From Flavobacteriia bacterium (GTDB lineage: Bacteria; Bacteroidota; Bacteroidia; Flavobacteriales_D; Crocinitomicaceae), in assembly GCA_026391005.1 (NCBI GenBank), contig JAPLEV010000006.1, forward strand, positions 1 through 64,000: a stretch of DNA of 64,000 bases, written 5' to 3'. The stretch's first letter is position 1. Every line of letters starts with the position of its first letter. This document shows, piece after piece, positions 1 to 8,837 of this stretch. Under the pieces are notes generated by a model. That model had not been told where the DNA came from, did not search any database, and saw only the letters and a program-made list of their open reading frames with translations. The translations under genes were made by a program, and so were the position numbers.

Positions 1-999
1 TGCTTGCAAAGGAGAGTTCGCTACTTGAAGAGGGCTGTTTGTGCAACCAAGTTGGTCAATAAGGAAATCCCGAATGAAATTATCAGTAGTATCCATATAA
101 GCAATGGCATTTGCGCTAGTCCCAGCATATGGCACGTGAGGAGCTCCCGGAAAAGTATAAAAGTTGTTTTGAACATTAACGGCGCAGGCGCGATCAAAAA
201 GCAATCTACTTCCATCTAAATACATCAATGGCGTGCCTGGATTAACAATTCCACGGTTATATTTTACTGTTCCATCACTGGTTCCGTGAATAGATACGAA
301 AGGAACATCGCCTGATTCAAGCCAAGAATACCTTGCCAAAGCCCCACACAAATTAATAACCCCCTGTATTTTAGACGAATAACCTGGATTTCCGCTGGCA
401 CCTTCTAAACCACCGAGTTGATTAATAACTGTTTGATTCAAATATCCCGAAATTTCACAAACGTCATCCAAATAGGCGACATGCAAAGAGGTAATTGCGC
501 CAGCAGAACTTCCGCCAATATAAATTCGATTGGTATCAATGTTATATACATTTGTTCCAGTGGCCACATCTTTGTAGAAGAATCGAATGGCCCCTTTTAA
601 ATCTTGTACCGCACGAACTACAGCCTTAACGGCATTCGCTGAATCGATTGGAAAAAACCCTGTTCTATAATCAATAGAGGCACATGCATATCCTTTCTTA
701 GCAAAGCTTCTCGCTAATGCTTGAACATCCATGTCGGTCTTTGTTCCCCCAAGAAAACTGCCACCGTGCACCCAAATAATTAATGGGCGATTGACTTCCG
801 TATCACCTGTTCCTTCATAAAAGTCAAGCTTAAGGGAAGTGTTTCCCCCTGTAAATGATGTGTTTTGGCCATAAACAATATTACTTGTCACCGAAAAGGC
901 TGGAAATATCTCACTGGCATATCGCCCTCCGGTACACGGCTGAGCGCCAACAATAAAAAATAGAGCGATAAACGCACTTGTTAAAGTAAATTTTTTCAT
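1..999 (-). CDS. Secreted alpha/beta-hydrolase (carboxylesterase-like), C-terminus cut by window edge
   Basis: Translating the minus strand from the ATG at 999 gives 333 open codons with no stop before base 1, so the C-terminus is missing. Residues 1-19 form a Sec signal peptide (MKKFTLTSAF, then a hydrophobic stretch ending VGAQ). The motif WVHGG at about 76-80 is the oxyanion HGG motif. GGSSAG near 162-167 is the nucleophile elbow, with Ser165 as the likely nucleophile. HGTSDGTV and PHVPYAG further on fit the acid and histidine of a catalytic triad. It probably hydrolyses esters outside the cytoplasm; the substrate is unknown. It starts 9 bases after the stop of the SGNH-like lipoprotein gene and is probably the last gene of that run. 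A T9SS sorting domain could follow the cut but cannot be seen. The family is clear, the substrate is not. Confidence 0.85.
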   Translation of the reverse strand, partial: MKKFTLTSAFIALFFIVGAQPCTGGRYASEIFPAFSVTSNIVYGQNTSFTGGNTSLKLDFYEGTGDTEVNRPLIIWVHGGSFLGGTKTDMDVQALARSFAKKGYACASIDYRTGFFPIDSANAVKAVVRAVQDLKGAIRFFYKDVATGTNVYNIDTNRIYIGGSSAGAITSLHVAYLDDVCEISGYLNQTVINQLGGLEGASGNPGYSSKIQGVINLCGALARYSWLESGDVPFVSIHGTSDGTVKYNRGIVNPGTPLMYLDGSRLLFDRACAVNVQNNFYTFPGAPHVPYAGTSANAIAYMDTTDNFIRDFLIDQLGCTNSPLQVANSPLQA

Positions 1000-1008
1000 A
1001 AGATAAAT

Positions 1009-2388
1009 TTAAGGAAAATAGGTGGATGAATAAAATAAGGCATTCGCCAGAGGAATTGTTGATTTGTAGGTTTTGTTGATCGCGGTAATAAAAATATTTG
1101 CCAGCAAGGCATTACCTCTTGGATTTAAATGAATGCCATCGAGGGAATAAGCGCCGCCGGAAACAAATTTTGAAGACATCGTAACGCCATTGTATACAAA
1201 TCCATCGTATAGATTGGCGTAAAAATCCGCTGTTTCTGCAATGGCAAAACCATAAAAATTAGAATATTGCCGTATAACTTGATTGTAAGCTAAGAGTTGA
1301 TTTCTAATTTCTTGAAGTTCCGCTATTGTTAATACAAACTCATCTCTCAAAGGATAAACGCTACCGTATTGATGACATTTCATAGAATCAAGCGGAACAC
1401 TCAACAAAATTAATTCTCCTTCCACCATTGGGCGGACACCAAAAGCGCCTGCGGTAGGGTCCTCGATCATGAAGGAATTTGATCCAACGGTAAAACTAAA
1501 GCCAAGGGGACCGTATATTTGATTTAAAGATGCGGCCTTTTCAGCGTCTAAATTCAATCCATTGTAAGGTATGGTAGTAAAGTAAGGCATTTTAGTGATG
1601 TCGGGTATTGTCCCGACCACTGCTTTTATATTTTGGCTATACAGCTGACCACACAATTGGGTTAAGGATTCTTCGAAGCCAACGCCAGGAAAACCAGCAA
1701 GTGGAGACATCGGATTTTGTGTTGCGCCACTTCTTGCATACGGCAACACATCCTCGATTCCCAAATAAATGCTACAAAATGTAGGATACCCTCCATCAAA
1801 AATATTCTCTTGAACGGATAAATAGTTACCTGAACCAGGGAGGTTAAATTGATCCTTTGACATTCTTGCGAAAAATGCATTGTGTTGTGGAAGATTAATG
1901 TTGCCAAAAGCCGTTGAAACCATATCAATCATTCGTAAGCCTGGCACCCCGAAATTGGTAAATTTATTTTGGGGAGAATATGCCGAAGACGTCAAGGAAG
2001 CTACTTCTCCTTGTTGCGCAAATCGAACAGGAGAAAGTCCAATTCCTCCAAGACAATCGGTTTTCCATCCTAAAATTAGCTTGGACAAGAAACTGGAATT
2101 GGTCCCAATATTAGCGCTTCCCATTAAGGGTAAATATATTTCACCTGCGCCAACTAATTGCAATTGTGTTTGTAGAATTGCGCCTAATGAATTTTGTTGG
2201 CCATACAAATAAAGCGCATCATCCATATAACCAGCGGTATTTCCATCACCGATAGCAACGAATTGCTGAAGATTAATTTCTCCTAGAGTGTTCGGTAATA
2301 ATTTTTCCTTTGGTTTACATGAAATCAAGGTGATACCAAAAAGGCAAACGAATACTGTTTTCTTAAAAAATGATGTGTATTTTACCAT
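1009..2388 (-). CDS. SGNH/GDSL hydrolase-like lipoprotein with a substituted catalytic serine
   Basis: The 459-residue protein has a lipoprotein signal peptide with lipobox LISC (Cys24), so it should be lipid-anchored in the envelope. Block I of the SGNH family appears as AIGDGNTAGY (45-54), followed by a DDALYLYGQQNS segment typical of the Bacteroidota branch. The C-terminal block V is clear: DGIHLNPRG with Asp417 and His420. At the position of the catalytic serine (GDS or GNS in relatives) the sequence has Gly49, encoded GGA. The protein may therefore be inactive, a binding protein, or use another residue. The gene overlaps the stop of the upstream FadL-type gene by 7 bases, so the two are probably translated together; pairing of an SGNH lipoprotein with a FadL-like porin suggests lipid or hydrophobic substrate handling. 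Confidence 0.85.
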   Translation of the reverse strand: MVKYTSFFKKTVFVCLFGITLISCKPKEKLLPNTLGEINLQQFVAIGDGNTAGYMDDALYLYGQQNSLGAILQTQLQLVGAGEIYLPLMGSANIGTNSSFLSKLILGWKTDCLGGIGLSPVRFAQQGEVASLTSSAYSPQNKFTNFGVPGLRMIDMVSTAFGNINLPQHNAFFARMSKDQFNLPGSGNYLSVQENIFDGGYPTFCSIYLGIEDVLPYARSGATQNPMSPLAGFPGVGFEESLTQLCGQLYSQNIKAVVGTIPDITKMPYFTTIPYNGLNLDAEKAASLNQIYGPLGFSFTVGSNSFMIEDPTAGAFGVRPMVEGELILLSVPLDSMKCHQYGSVYPLRDEFVLTIAELQEIRNQLLAYNQVIRQYSNFYGFAIAETADFYANLYDGFVYNGVTMSSKFVSGGAYSLDGIHLNPRGNALLANIFITAINKTYKSTIPLANALFYSSTYFP

Positions 2389-3614
2389 TTGTATGAAATT
2401 GAAAGTCCAGTTGCCAAGGCAATCGTTGTATATGTTCCACTCATATTCGTTTCGAGATTCGTGTCAGAGCGTTTGATTTTAGTATAATAAACGGATGCAT
2501 CTACGCGTATTTTTTGTGATAATTCATAGCCAACACCAAATGTTCCATAAATCCTAATTCCGTCTGGGGTTTCGGGGGTGACATAGCCCGATTGAACAGG
2601 TGAAAATCCATATCCTCCGCCAATTCGTAGTGCTAAATTCTTTATTGGCTTTACCTCCATGCCTAAGCGGAAAGCAAGTATGTTTTTATACATTCGCGGC
2701 GATTTTGTGTCTAGTAAAGAACTTGTATTGGTGGCATAATCAAATGCCAATGTATCATAAACCTTCCAGCCAACTCGGTTAATATCTAAAACAACCGTAA
2801 ATGCACTACAAGGATGATACGAAAACCCCAAGGTCGTCACAGAGGGAAGTGGCAATCGACCGGTAAAAGATGTAGCGGGAAATTTATCTTCAAGAGACGA
2901 CGGAGCCGTAAACGTTGCTTCTCCATCGCGAAGATTCATTGCCACTTTGGAACGATACGTAAGGCCAATAGACAGCTGTTTACTTGGCGTAAAATGAATT
3001 CCGATGTTATAGCCAAAACCAATTGCTTTTCCTGCTAATTCGGCGTGTCCATAAACACCATTCGTGTCTTGAACAGGTATGTCTTTTTGGAGATTTACAT
3101 TTCCAGAACTTATCACAAAACCTCCTCCAATTCCAATGTGATCCGCGATCCGATAGGCAAAAGTCGGCTGTATGAAAATCGCTTTTAATTCTAATCGGGT
3201 TAAGGCAAAACGGCCGATCCAATTGTCTTCATATTGAACAGTACTGCCAAATGGCGTGTTTACAGAAAGTCCCACCTTTAATTTTCCGGCAGGTTTTAAT
3301 TGAAACATGGCATAAAAAGAAAAGGGAGTCCCAACAGGTGAATTAGATCGATAAGAGGCGTTTGTAGCAGAGTCTAGAAATAAAACATTCCCAAATACCG
3401 GAGTTACGCCACCTACAATACTATTTTGATTTAAAAATACAGACGATCCTGGATTAAAAAAAAGAGAGGAGCCATCAAAAGGAGCCGCTACACCTGCCAA
3501 ACCCATTCCTTGTTGGCGTTGCCCTTGAAAGTTCACTTGAAAACCCTGGGAAAAACCGTGATTATCGCAAACGAAGTGTAATAAAAATAAGGCTCCTAGG
3601 TAAATTCTTTTCAT
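2382..3614 (-). CDS. OmpP1/FadL/TodX family outer-membrane transporter
   Basis: The 410-residue protein starts with a Sec signal peptide (cleavage near HGFSQG). It then shows the FadL family N-terminus: a hatch-like segment with QGMGLAGVAAP, SSLFFNPG and later GIGGGF. Alternating hydrophobic strands run to a C-terminal ISYKW, an aromatic last residue as expected for a BAM-inserted beta barrel. FadL proteins move long-chain fatty acids or other hydrophobic compounds across the outer membrane. It is the first gene of a minus-strand run with the SGNH-like lipoprotein and the esterase, and its stop overlaps the next start. Family membership is strong; the transported compound is inferred only from the family. 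Confidence 0.9.
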   Translation of the reverse strand: MKRIYLGALFLLHFVCDNHGFSQGFQVNFQGQRQQGMGLAGVAAPFDGSSLFFNPGSSVFLNQNSIVGGVTPVFGNVLFLDSATNASYRSNSPVGTPFSFYAMFQLKPAGKLKVGLSVNTPFGSTVQYEDNWIGRFALTRLELKAIFIQPTFAYRIADHIGIGGGFVISSGNVNLQKDIPVQDTNGVYGHAELAGKAIGFGYNIGIHFTPSKQLSIGLTYRSKVAMNLRDGEATFTAPSSLEDKFPATSFTGRLPLPSVTTLGFSYHPCSAFTVVLDINRVGWKVYDTLAFDYATNTSSLLDTKSPRMYKNILAFRLGMEVKPIKNLALRIGGGYGFSPVQSGYVTPETPDGIRIYGTFGVGYELSQKIRVDASVYYTKIKRSDTNLETNMSGTYTTIALATGLSISYKW

Positions 3615-3690
3615 TTATACTAAATTGCGTATATTCAAATATATTAATAAATTATTAAATAAGTGGAAACAGTGAAAAGCGGCTATGCTT

Positions 3691-4068
3691 TTATTCATAA
3701 TTTTCCTTGAAATCATCAAGGGCACGCCGATCCTTTTTGGATGGTTTTCCGTCGCCATTTATTCTATATGATTTTTGAGAAAGTAAGTACTGTTCAAATT
3801 TGTCTATTTCTTCTTGTGGGGTGATGTTTTTAATAAAATCGTGCACGAGTTTTGCGCCAATGCGTTTGTCTGTTAATGCAATTACTTTATATGAAAACAC
3901 AGCGCTATTTCGATGAAGGGTGATAATGTCATTTTCTTGGGGTTGATAGGATGGCTTAACATCCTTAAAATTCATTTTTATCTTTCCCTTGGAAATTGCT
4001 TCATGCGCAAGTCCTCTTGTCTTGGAGATACGAATAGCCCAAATAAATTTATCTAGTCGTAATTTCAT
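3691..4068 (-). CDS. S4-domain RNA-binding protein (Hsp15/HslR-like)
   Basis: This 125-residue basic protein opens with the S4 RNA-binding fold: MKLRLDKFIWAIRISKTR, then A-x-E-A-I-S-K-G-K-I and an NDIITLHR segment. The C-terminal tail is rich in Lys, Arg and Asp (KPSKKDRRALDDF), as in Hsp15-type proteins, which bind stalled 50S subunits carrying nascent chains. Its start overlaps the last 20 bases of the MmcQ/YjbR gene, so the two are likely co-translated. The ribosome rescue role is inferred from the family, not shown by the sequence. Length and domain match bacterial Hsp15 homologues. Confidence 0.85.
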   Translation of the reverse strand: MKLRLDKFIWAIRISKTRGLAHEAISKGKIKMNFKDVKPSYQPQENDIITLHRNSAVFSYKVIALTDKRIGAKLVHDFIKNITPQEEIDKFEQYLLSQKSYRINGDGKPSKKDRRALDDFKENYE

Positions 4069-4402
4069 GCTGTAAGTTCTTAGACAAGGAATTAAAAACT
4101 AAATTATAGGAATGATCTATGAGCCCTAACAAATCTGGTTTTTGAATATCTTTATTCAACTGAATTGTATTCCAATGTTTTTTATTCATGTGGTAACCTG
4201 GTAATACGGCCTGATAATTCTCCCTTAATTCAATGGCTTTTTCTGGATCACATTTTAAATTAATGCTTTCGCAAGCAACAGTGTCAATTAAAGCGAATAT
4301 TTTATTGCCTATTGTAAAGACTAAGGTAACATCATCAAATGGAAATCGTTCTTCAGTTCCTCTTAACGAAAGGCAATAATTACGGATTTCGTCAAGGAAC
4401 AT
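4049..4402 (-). CDS. MmcQ/YjbR family protein
   Basis: The 117 residues match the small MmcQ/YjbR fold, which resembles a DNA-binding CyaY-like domain: MFLDEIRNYCLSLRGTEE, then PFDDVTLVFTIGNKIFALI, a NLKCDP segment and a PGYHMNKKHWNTI motif. These proteins are usually annotated as possible DNA-binding proteins and have no firmly known role. The gene overlaps the S4-domain gene by 20 bases at its 3' end and lies 10 bases downstream of the desaturase gene, so all three may form one transcript. Length and motifs are complete, with no sign of damage. Confidence 0.85.
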   Translation of the reverse strand: MFLDEIRNYCLSLRGTEERFPFDDVTLVFTIGNKIFALIDTVACESINLKCDPEKAIELRENYQAVLPGYHMNKKHWNTIQLNKDIQKPDLLGLIDHSYNLVFNSLSKNLQHEITTR

Positions 4403-4412
4403 GTCCTAGATT

Positions 4413-5522
4413 TTAGTGAATCGCTGGGGCGTTATCGTAATGGCCTAGATTATAAAGCATTTTAGAATGCTCTAATAAGGCACGTCCAAAGGTTTTATAC
4501 GAATGATAGGGCAAATTAAATTCCTCCGCTGTTTGCTTCACTATGTTCGCTAATTTACGATAGTGTACGTGACAAATGTTGGGGAATAAATGGTGCTCGA
4601 CTTGGTAGTTGAGGCCACCGACGTACCATGAAAACAAGCGTGCTTTTGGAGCAAAGTTGGCTGTATTGTATAATTGATTTACCGCCCAATCTGCGTCGAT
4701 GTTTCCTGAATCATCAGGAACAGGATAATTTGATGTTGGAACCACGTGGGCTGGTTGAAAAATTGCACCAAGAGTAAGCCCTGATATAAACAACATGATA
4801 GTAATCCCTAATATACTAATATACCAAGGTGTATCACAAAGCCATAAAGGAAGGACAATGAAAATAAAAGCAAAAATAACTTTACCCACTATTATCGTAA
4901 TCCAATGATTCCTATACGAGATACTTTGCGATTCAACTAATCCCATTTTATTGAATTGCATAGCCTGCTTATAATCTTTTGAAATAAACCAAAACATAGT
5001 CATTAAGCCATAAAAAAACCAAGCATAAATATGCTGAAACCTATGTAATCCATTTCGTTTTTTATTCGGAGAAAACCTTAATAATGCTTCTGGGGGTGCA
5101 ATATCCTCATCTAAGCCCGTGATATTGGTATAGGTGTGATGAAGAACGTTGTGCTGAATTTTCCAATTCACGTCATTGCCACCTAAAATCATAATTACAG
5201 ATCCGATAATCTTATTTACTTTTTCATTTTTTGAGTAGGCACCATGATTCGCATCGTGCATTACAGAAAGTCCTACTCCTGCCATACCAAAGCCCATAAT
5301 TGTCCACATTAGTAAGACCATCCATGTTGACATTTCTACCGTTAACAAAAAGCATAGGGGTGTAAGGTAAAAAGCAAGCATCGCAATAGTTTTAAAAACC
5401 ATAGCGGCATTTGCGTGGCGAGAAATGTTTTTGGTTTTGAAATAATCGCCAACCCTTTTTCGAAGAACCTTGTGAAATTCTTCGTTGTGAGTTTTAGCAA
5501 ATGTTACGTTAGAATTAAACAT
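4413..5522 (-). CDS. Fatty acid desaturase (front-end/linoleoyl-CoA desaturase-like)
   Basis: The 369-residue integral membrane protein has the three histidine boxes of membrane di-iron desaturases: H89-D-A-N-H93, H124-N-V-L-H128-H129 and Q307-V-E-H310-H311. The glutamine in the third box is typical of front-end (delta-5/delta-6) desaturases, but no cytochrome b5 domain is fused, as usual for bacterial versions. Hydrophobic segments lie at about 42-90 and 200-250. It should place a double bond in acyl chains of membrane lipids using oxygen and an external electron donor. No desaturase regulator or donor gene is adjacent. Positional specificity cannot be read from the sequence. Confidence 0.92.
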   Translation of the reverse strand: MFNSNVTFAKTHNEEFHKVLRKRVGDYFKTKNISRHANAAMVFKTIAMLAFYLTPLCFLLTVEMSTWMVLLMWTIMGFGMAGVGLSVMHDANHGAYSKNEKVNKIIGSVIMILGGNDVNWKIQHNVLHHTYTNITGLDEDIAPPEALLRFSPNKKRNGLHRFQHIYAWFFYGLMTMFWFISKDYKQAMQFNKMGLVESQSISYRNHWITIIVGKVIFAFIFIVLPLWLCDTPWYISILGITIMLFISGLTLGAIFQPAHVVPTSNYPVPDDSGNIDADWAVNQLYNTANFAPKARLFSWYVGGLNYQVEHHLFPNICHVHYRKLANIVKQTAEEFNLPYHSYKTFGRALLEHSKMLYNLGHYDNAPAIH

Positions 5523-5620
5523 ACAATATGATATTTTAATTGCAAAGTTAGTTTATTTACCAACCTTTCAAGTTTTAAACGCTTAAAATTAAATTTTGTT
5601 CGTAAAGTAAACTTAAAAAT

Positions 5621-6082
5621 CTATTCGTTTTCAGAAACTGTTTTCAATAGAAAGAGTGGCTTTAAAGTAAACCAAGCCAAAAGTGGAAAAAATAGAATGG
5701 GCATTAAAAACCCTTTATAAAAGTCAACAAAAAGCTGTGCGTCTGGGGTTTTGAAAACTGGGTCTTTCATTTTTAACACGTAAAAAACGAATGCTATAGT
5801 TGCTATACTAAAGAATAATCCGGATAAAAGATCCGCAAGGATTCCTTTTTTATGCAAAATCCATTTTAGCAAATAATGTATCATTGACATTATTCCCGCT
5901 GCAAAAAAACAATTTTTATAAAAAACTATAAAAATAATCCACTTGCTTAACCCTTCGCTAAAATCTACTATTAAACCAAAGTAAAAGGTCGCATAAAAAT
6001 AGCAGGCAAAGGCCGCTAAAAGAGCAGTAGAAAGACTGTGCATAACAATACGCGGGAAAATACTCTTAAGCCTCTTTTTCAT
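5621..6082 (-). CDS. Hypothetical membrane protein, about four transmembrane helices
   Basis: I do not recognise a family. The 153-residue protein begins with a basic stretch (MKKRLKSIFPR) and has four hydrophobic segments, at about 16-38, 46-72, 84-103 and 123-145. The loops are short, and one carries several acidic and basic residues (KMKDPVFKTPD). It sits between recO and the desaturase gene on the same strand, with 45 and 98 bases of spacing, so operon membership is possible but not certain. The start ATG follows an AT-rich stretch and no better start is seen. No function is proposed. Confidence 0.6.
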   Translation of the reverse strand: MKKRLKSIFPRIVMHSLSTALLAAFACYFYATFYFGLIVDFSEGLSKWIIFIVFYKNCFFAAGIMSMIHYLLKWILHKKGILADLLSGLFFSIATIAFVFYVLKMKDPVFKTPDAQLFVDFYKGFLMPILFFPLLAWFTLKPLFLLKTVSENE

Positions 6083-6127
6083 TTTTATTTGTTTTTCTTA
6101 TTACAAATTTAGAAAAAAATAGACCAC

Positions 6128-6814
6128 TTACGAATAAAGCACTTCCCGTATTATAGATAGGGACCTTGTGTTATCGAAAGATGGTAAATGAATTCGCATG
6201 TACAACAAAATATCACCCAAGGCCTGCTTTTGAATATCGCTTTCCGGAGCGACAAGTGTTGAAAAAAGAATGTTAAGGTACTTAGCAACAGGTCCATTGC
6301 GCACATATTCAGTTTCGAGCATCTCAAGAGAAAAACATCCCGTTTTTAAGTTGAAAGCCGTAGCATTCAAGGCCGTTTGTGGAGTAAATCCTAGGTGTAT
6401 TATTAATTTTGCGGCGAACTCAAGCGGGAATTCTTTTATGCGATTGGTGTCGTTTAATTCTTTTGCGGCCGTCAATAAAAAGAAAAACATTGCTTTGTCA
6501 GCTTGTTCCTCTTTTAATGTTTGTCGCAAAATATCACTCACAAAAAAACTAATAAGCATTTTTGCGGGGTGACTTGCAGAGGACAAATACGGGGTGGCTA
6601 TTTCTAACGAATTGATCATTCCTAAATCACTTTCTGGCCTTTTATATGATACAATTTCATAATGTCCGAAGACTAAAAACGGTGTTTTTTTCTTTTTCCC
6701 TCCCTTATAAATATACTTTGACAAGCCACTCGATTGGGTATAAAAAGTCAAGATTAGACTGCTTTCAGAATAATTTGTTTTAAATAATAGTAGGCCGTTA
6801 TCAGTGTTTTTCAT
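6128..6814 (-). CDS. recO: DNA repair protein RecO
   Basis: The 228 residues match RecO, which works with RecF and RecR to load RecA onto SSB-coated single-stranded DNA and anneals strands. The N-terminal OB fold is visible: GLLLFKTNYSESSLILTFYT, then SGLSKYIYKGGKKKK and PFLVFGHYEIVSYKR. The C-terminal helical part contains LEFAAKLIIHLGFTP and LKTGCFSLEM. The four-cysteine zinc finger of some RecO proteins is absent, as in many Bacteroidota. The gene is divergent from the T9SS cargo gene at 6891, with 76 bases between the starts. Confidence 0.9.
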   Translation of the reverse strand: MKNTDNGLLLFKTNYSESSLILTFYTQSSGLSKYIYKGGKKKKTPFLVFGHYEIVSYKRPESDLGMINSLEIATPYLSSASHPAKMLISFFVSDILRQTLKEEQADKAMFFFLLTAAKELNDTNRIKEFPLEFAAKLIIHLGFTPQTALNATAFNLKTGCFSLEMLETEYVRNGPVAKYLNILFSTLVAPESDIQKQALGDILLYMRIHLPSFDNTRSLSIIREVLYS

Positions 6815-6890
6815 CGGAAAAGTTCAACAAAGAAAAGAAAATACTTCGTCGCAAAAACATCCTGTAGAATTATTACCTTTATAACAAAAA

Positions 6891-8837
6891 ATGAAAAAGC
6901 AACTCCTTCTATTTGCCCTGTTCCTCTCGCCCTTCTATTTTTTTACGCAATCTTATTCATATGACAATGCTGTATTAAGCGAGGCTACGATTAATGAAAA
7001 TGACACTGTCATCACCATTAAATGGCAGAGTTCTTGGGGGGCTACCCAATATAATTTATATCGAAAACTCTATGGCGGTTTAAGTTGGGGTTCTCCAATT
7101 GCTAACCTTGGCCCTTTGGAATTATTCTATGGGGATAGTAATGTAGTCGCTAACCAATTATATGAATATCGTATTATGCGTGTTGGTTCAACCGGCACCG
7201 CTTATGGCTATTTGGTCTCTGGGATTAACACTCAAATTCCATATAACAAAGGAACAATGATTTTGATAATTGACGACTACTTTTTACCCGATTTACAAAA
7301 TGAGATTGCTGAATTAATTTTAGATATTGAAGCAGATGGTTGGTTTGTTCAACAACAACTGGTAAATCGTAATAACAGTGTTTCACAAGTAAAATCAATC
7401 ATTCAAGGGGTTTATAATAGCGATCCCGTTGCAACGAACGGCTTGTTTTTGTTAGGACATGTTCCTGTGCCCTATTCCGGCGATATTAACCCGGATGGTC
7501 ACCCAGACCATTTAGGCGCGTGGCCTGCAGATGTCTATTATGCGGATATTGATGGGACAAGGAACGATGTTAGTGTAAACGATGCTAGTGCTTCCGACCC
7601 AAGACAGCACAATATTCCTGGTGACGGAAAATTTGACGAGTCTATACTGCCCTCTGATGTAGAATTAGAGGTTGCGCGCGTTGATTTTTATAATCTTCCT
7701 GCATTTTCAAACACAGAAACAATGTTAATGCAAAGCTATCTTGGCAAACTACACGCGTTCAAGACTAGGCAATATATTCCGAGGGATATTGCGATCGTTG
7801 AGGATAATTTTTTAGGATTTGCAGAAGGATTTGCAGGCTCGGCCTACGCAAGTTTTTCTCCGAATGTTGGGATAGATTCTATTGTTAATGGAGATTATAC
7901 AAGTGAATTACTAAACAATAATTATTTATGGGCGTATGGAACAGGTGGTGGTTGGTATAGTGGCGCATCAGGAATCGTTACTACAAACGATTTTGCTGTA
8001 AATAATTATAAGAGCACTTTTTCGATGTTATTTGGCAGTTATTTCGGCGATTGGGACAGTGCGGATAATTTAATGCGCGCTAATTTAGCTAGCGGAAAAA
8101 CGCTAAGCTGTTCTTGGTCAGGAAGGCCTTATATTTATTACCATCCTTTAGCGATGGGCGAAGAATTAGGATATTGTATTCAAAAAGCACAGAATAACAA
8201 TTCGACTTATTTTTCCTCCACTTTAAACACCTTCAAAAGATGGATTCATATTACCCAATTAGGAGATCCAAGCTTAAGGTCAAGGTATATTTCGCCTCCG
8301 AGCAACCTGACTTGTTCCACCAATGCCAATGGCACGATTCAGTTGACATGGGTACCGTCTTCCGAAACTGTAATTGGTTATGCTATCTATCGTAGGGAAC
8401 CAAACATAAACTTTTGGACCTTAGTTGATCCTGCGATAATTAGTGGGACAACTTATAATGACAATAGCATCGTAAACGGAGGGGCATTTATTTATATGGT
8501 TAGAGCAGTAGACACCTTAAGAACTGCTAGTGGGAAATACTATAATCAAAGCCTAGGAACCATTGGAAGTGGAAATTCTAATGTGCAAACACCAATTATT
8601 TCAATGAATAAATACGTTCACATTTATCCTAATCCAACGAATGACTTTACCTCAATCTTAGTGCCTCAGCTATTGATTGGTAAGGAATATAAAATCTTAA
8701 ATTTAATGGGTAAAGAAATTGAAAGCAGCGCGATTGAATCGCTTGTCCATAAAATTAACTTGCGGCAGTATTCCCAGGGCATTTACCTCATCTATATTGA
8801 AGGACTGGAGTCCTCAATAAAGATTATTAAGAATTAG
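6891..8837 (+). CDS. T9SS-secreted protein with gingipain (C25)-like core, FN3-like domains and type A sorting domain
   Basis: The 648-residue protein has a Sec signal peptide (1 to about 20), an FN3-like domain (about 35-115), a large alpha/beta core (about 118-465), a second FN3-like domain (about 470-560, with IQLTWVPSSETVIGYAIYRR) and a T9SS type A tail (about 572-648, IYPNPTNDF). The core resembles peptidase C25 (gingipain-like) domains in its order of elements: ILIIDDYF, LLGHVPVPYSG, PADVYYADIDG, then the two segments that normally hold the catalytic His and Cys, and GDPSLR. By eye, the GHG segment reads YGTGG (Thr351) and the catalytic Cys position reads GSYFGDWD (Ser383), so it may be a non-catalytic relative. 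Its stop is directly followed by the stop of the convergent AsmA-like gene. The T9SS tail is certain; the C25 relationship is my inference. Confidence 0.8.
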   Translation: MKKQLLLFALFLSPFYFFTQSYSYDNAVLSEATINENDTVITIKWQSSWGATQYNLYRKLYGGLSWGSPIANLGPLELFYGDSNVVANQLYEYRIMRVGSTGTAYGYLVSGINTQIPYNKGTMILIIDDYFLPDLQNEIAELILDIEADGWFVQQQLVNRNNSVSQVKSIIQGVYNSDPVATNGLFLLGHVPVPYSGDINPDGHPDHLGAWPADVYYADIDGTRNDVSVNDASASDPRQHNIPGDGKFDESILPSDVELEVARVDFYNLPAFSNTETMLMQSYLGKLHAFKTRQYIPRDIAIVEDNFLGFAEGFAGSAYASFSPNVGIDSIVNGDYTSELLNNNYLWAYGTGGGWYSGASGIVTTNDFAVNNYKSTFSMLFGSYFGDWDSADNLMRANLASGKTLSCSWSGRPYIYYHPLAMGEELGYCIQKAQNNNSTYFSSTLNTFKRWIHITQLGDPSLRSRYISPPSNLTCSTNANGTIQLTWVPSSETVIGYAIYRREPNINFWTLVDPAIISGTTYNDNSIVNGGAFIYMVRAVDTLRTASGKYYNQSLGTIGSGNSNVQTPIISMNKYVHIYPNPTNDFTSILVPQLLIGKEYKILNLMGKEIESSAIESLVHKINLRQYSQGIYLIYIEGLESSIKIIKN

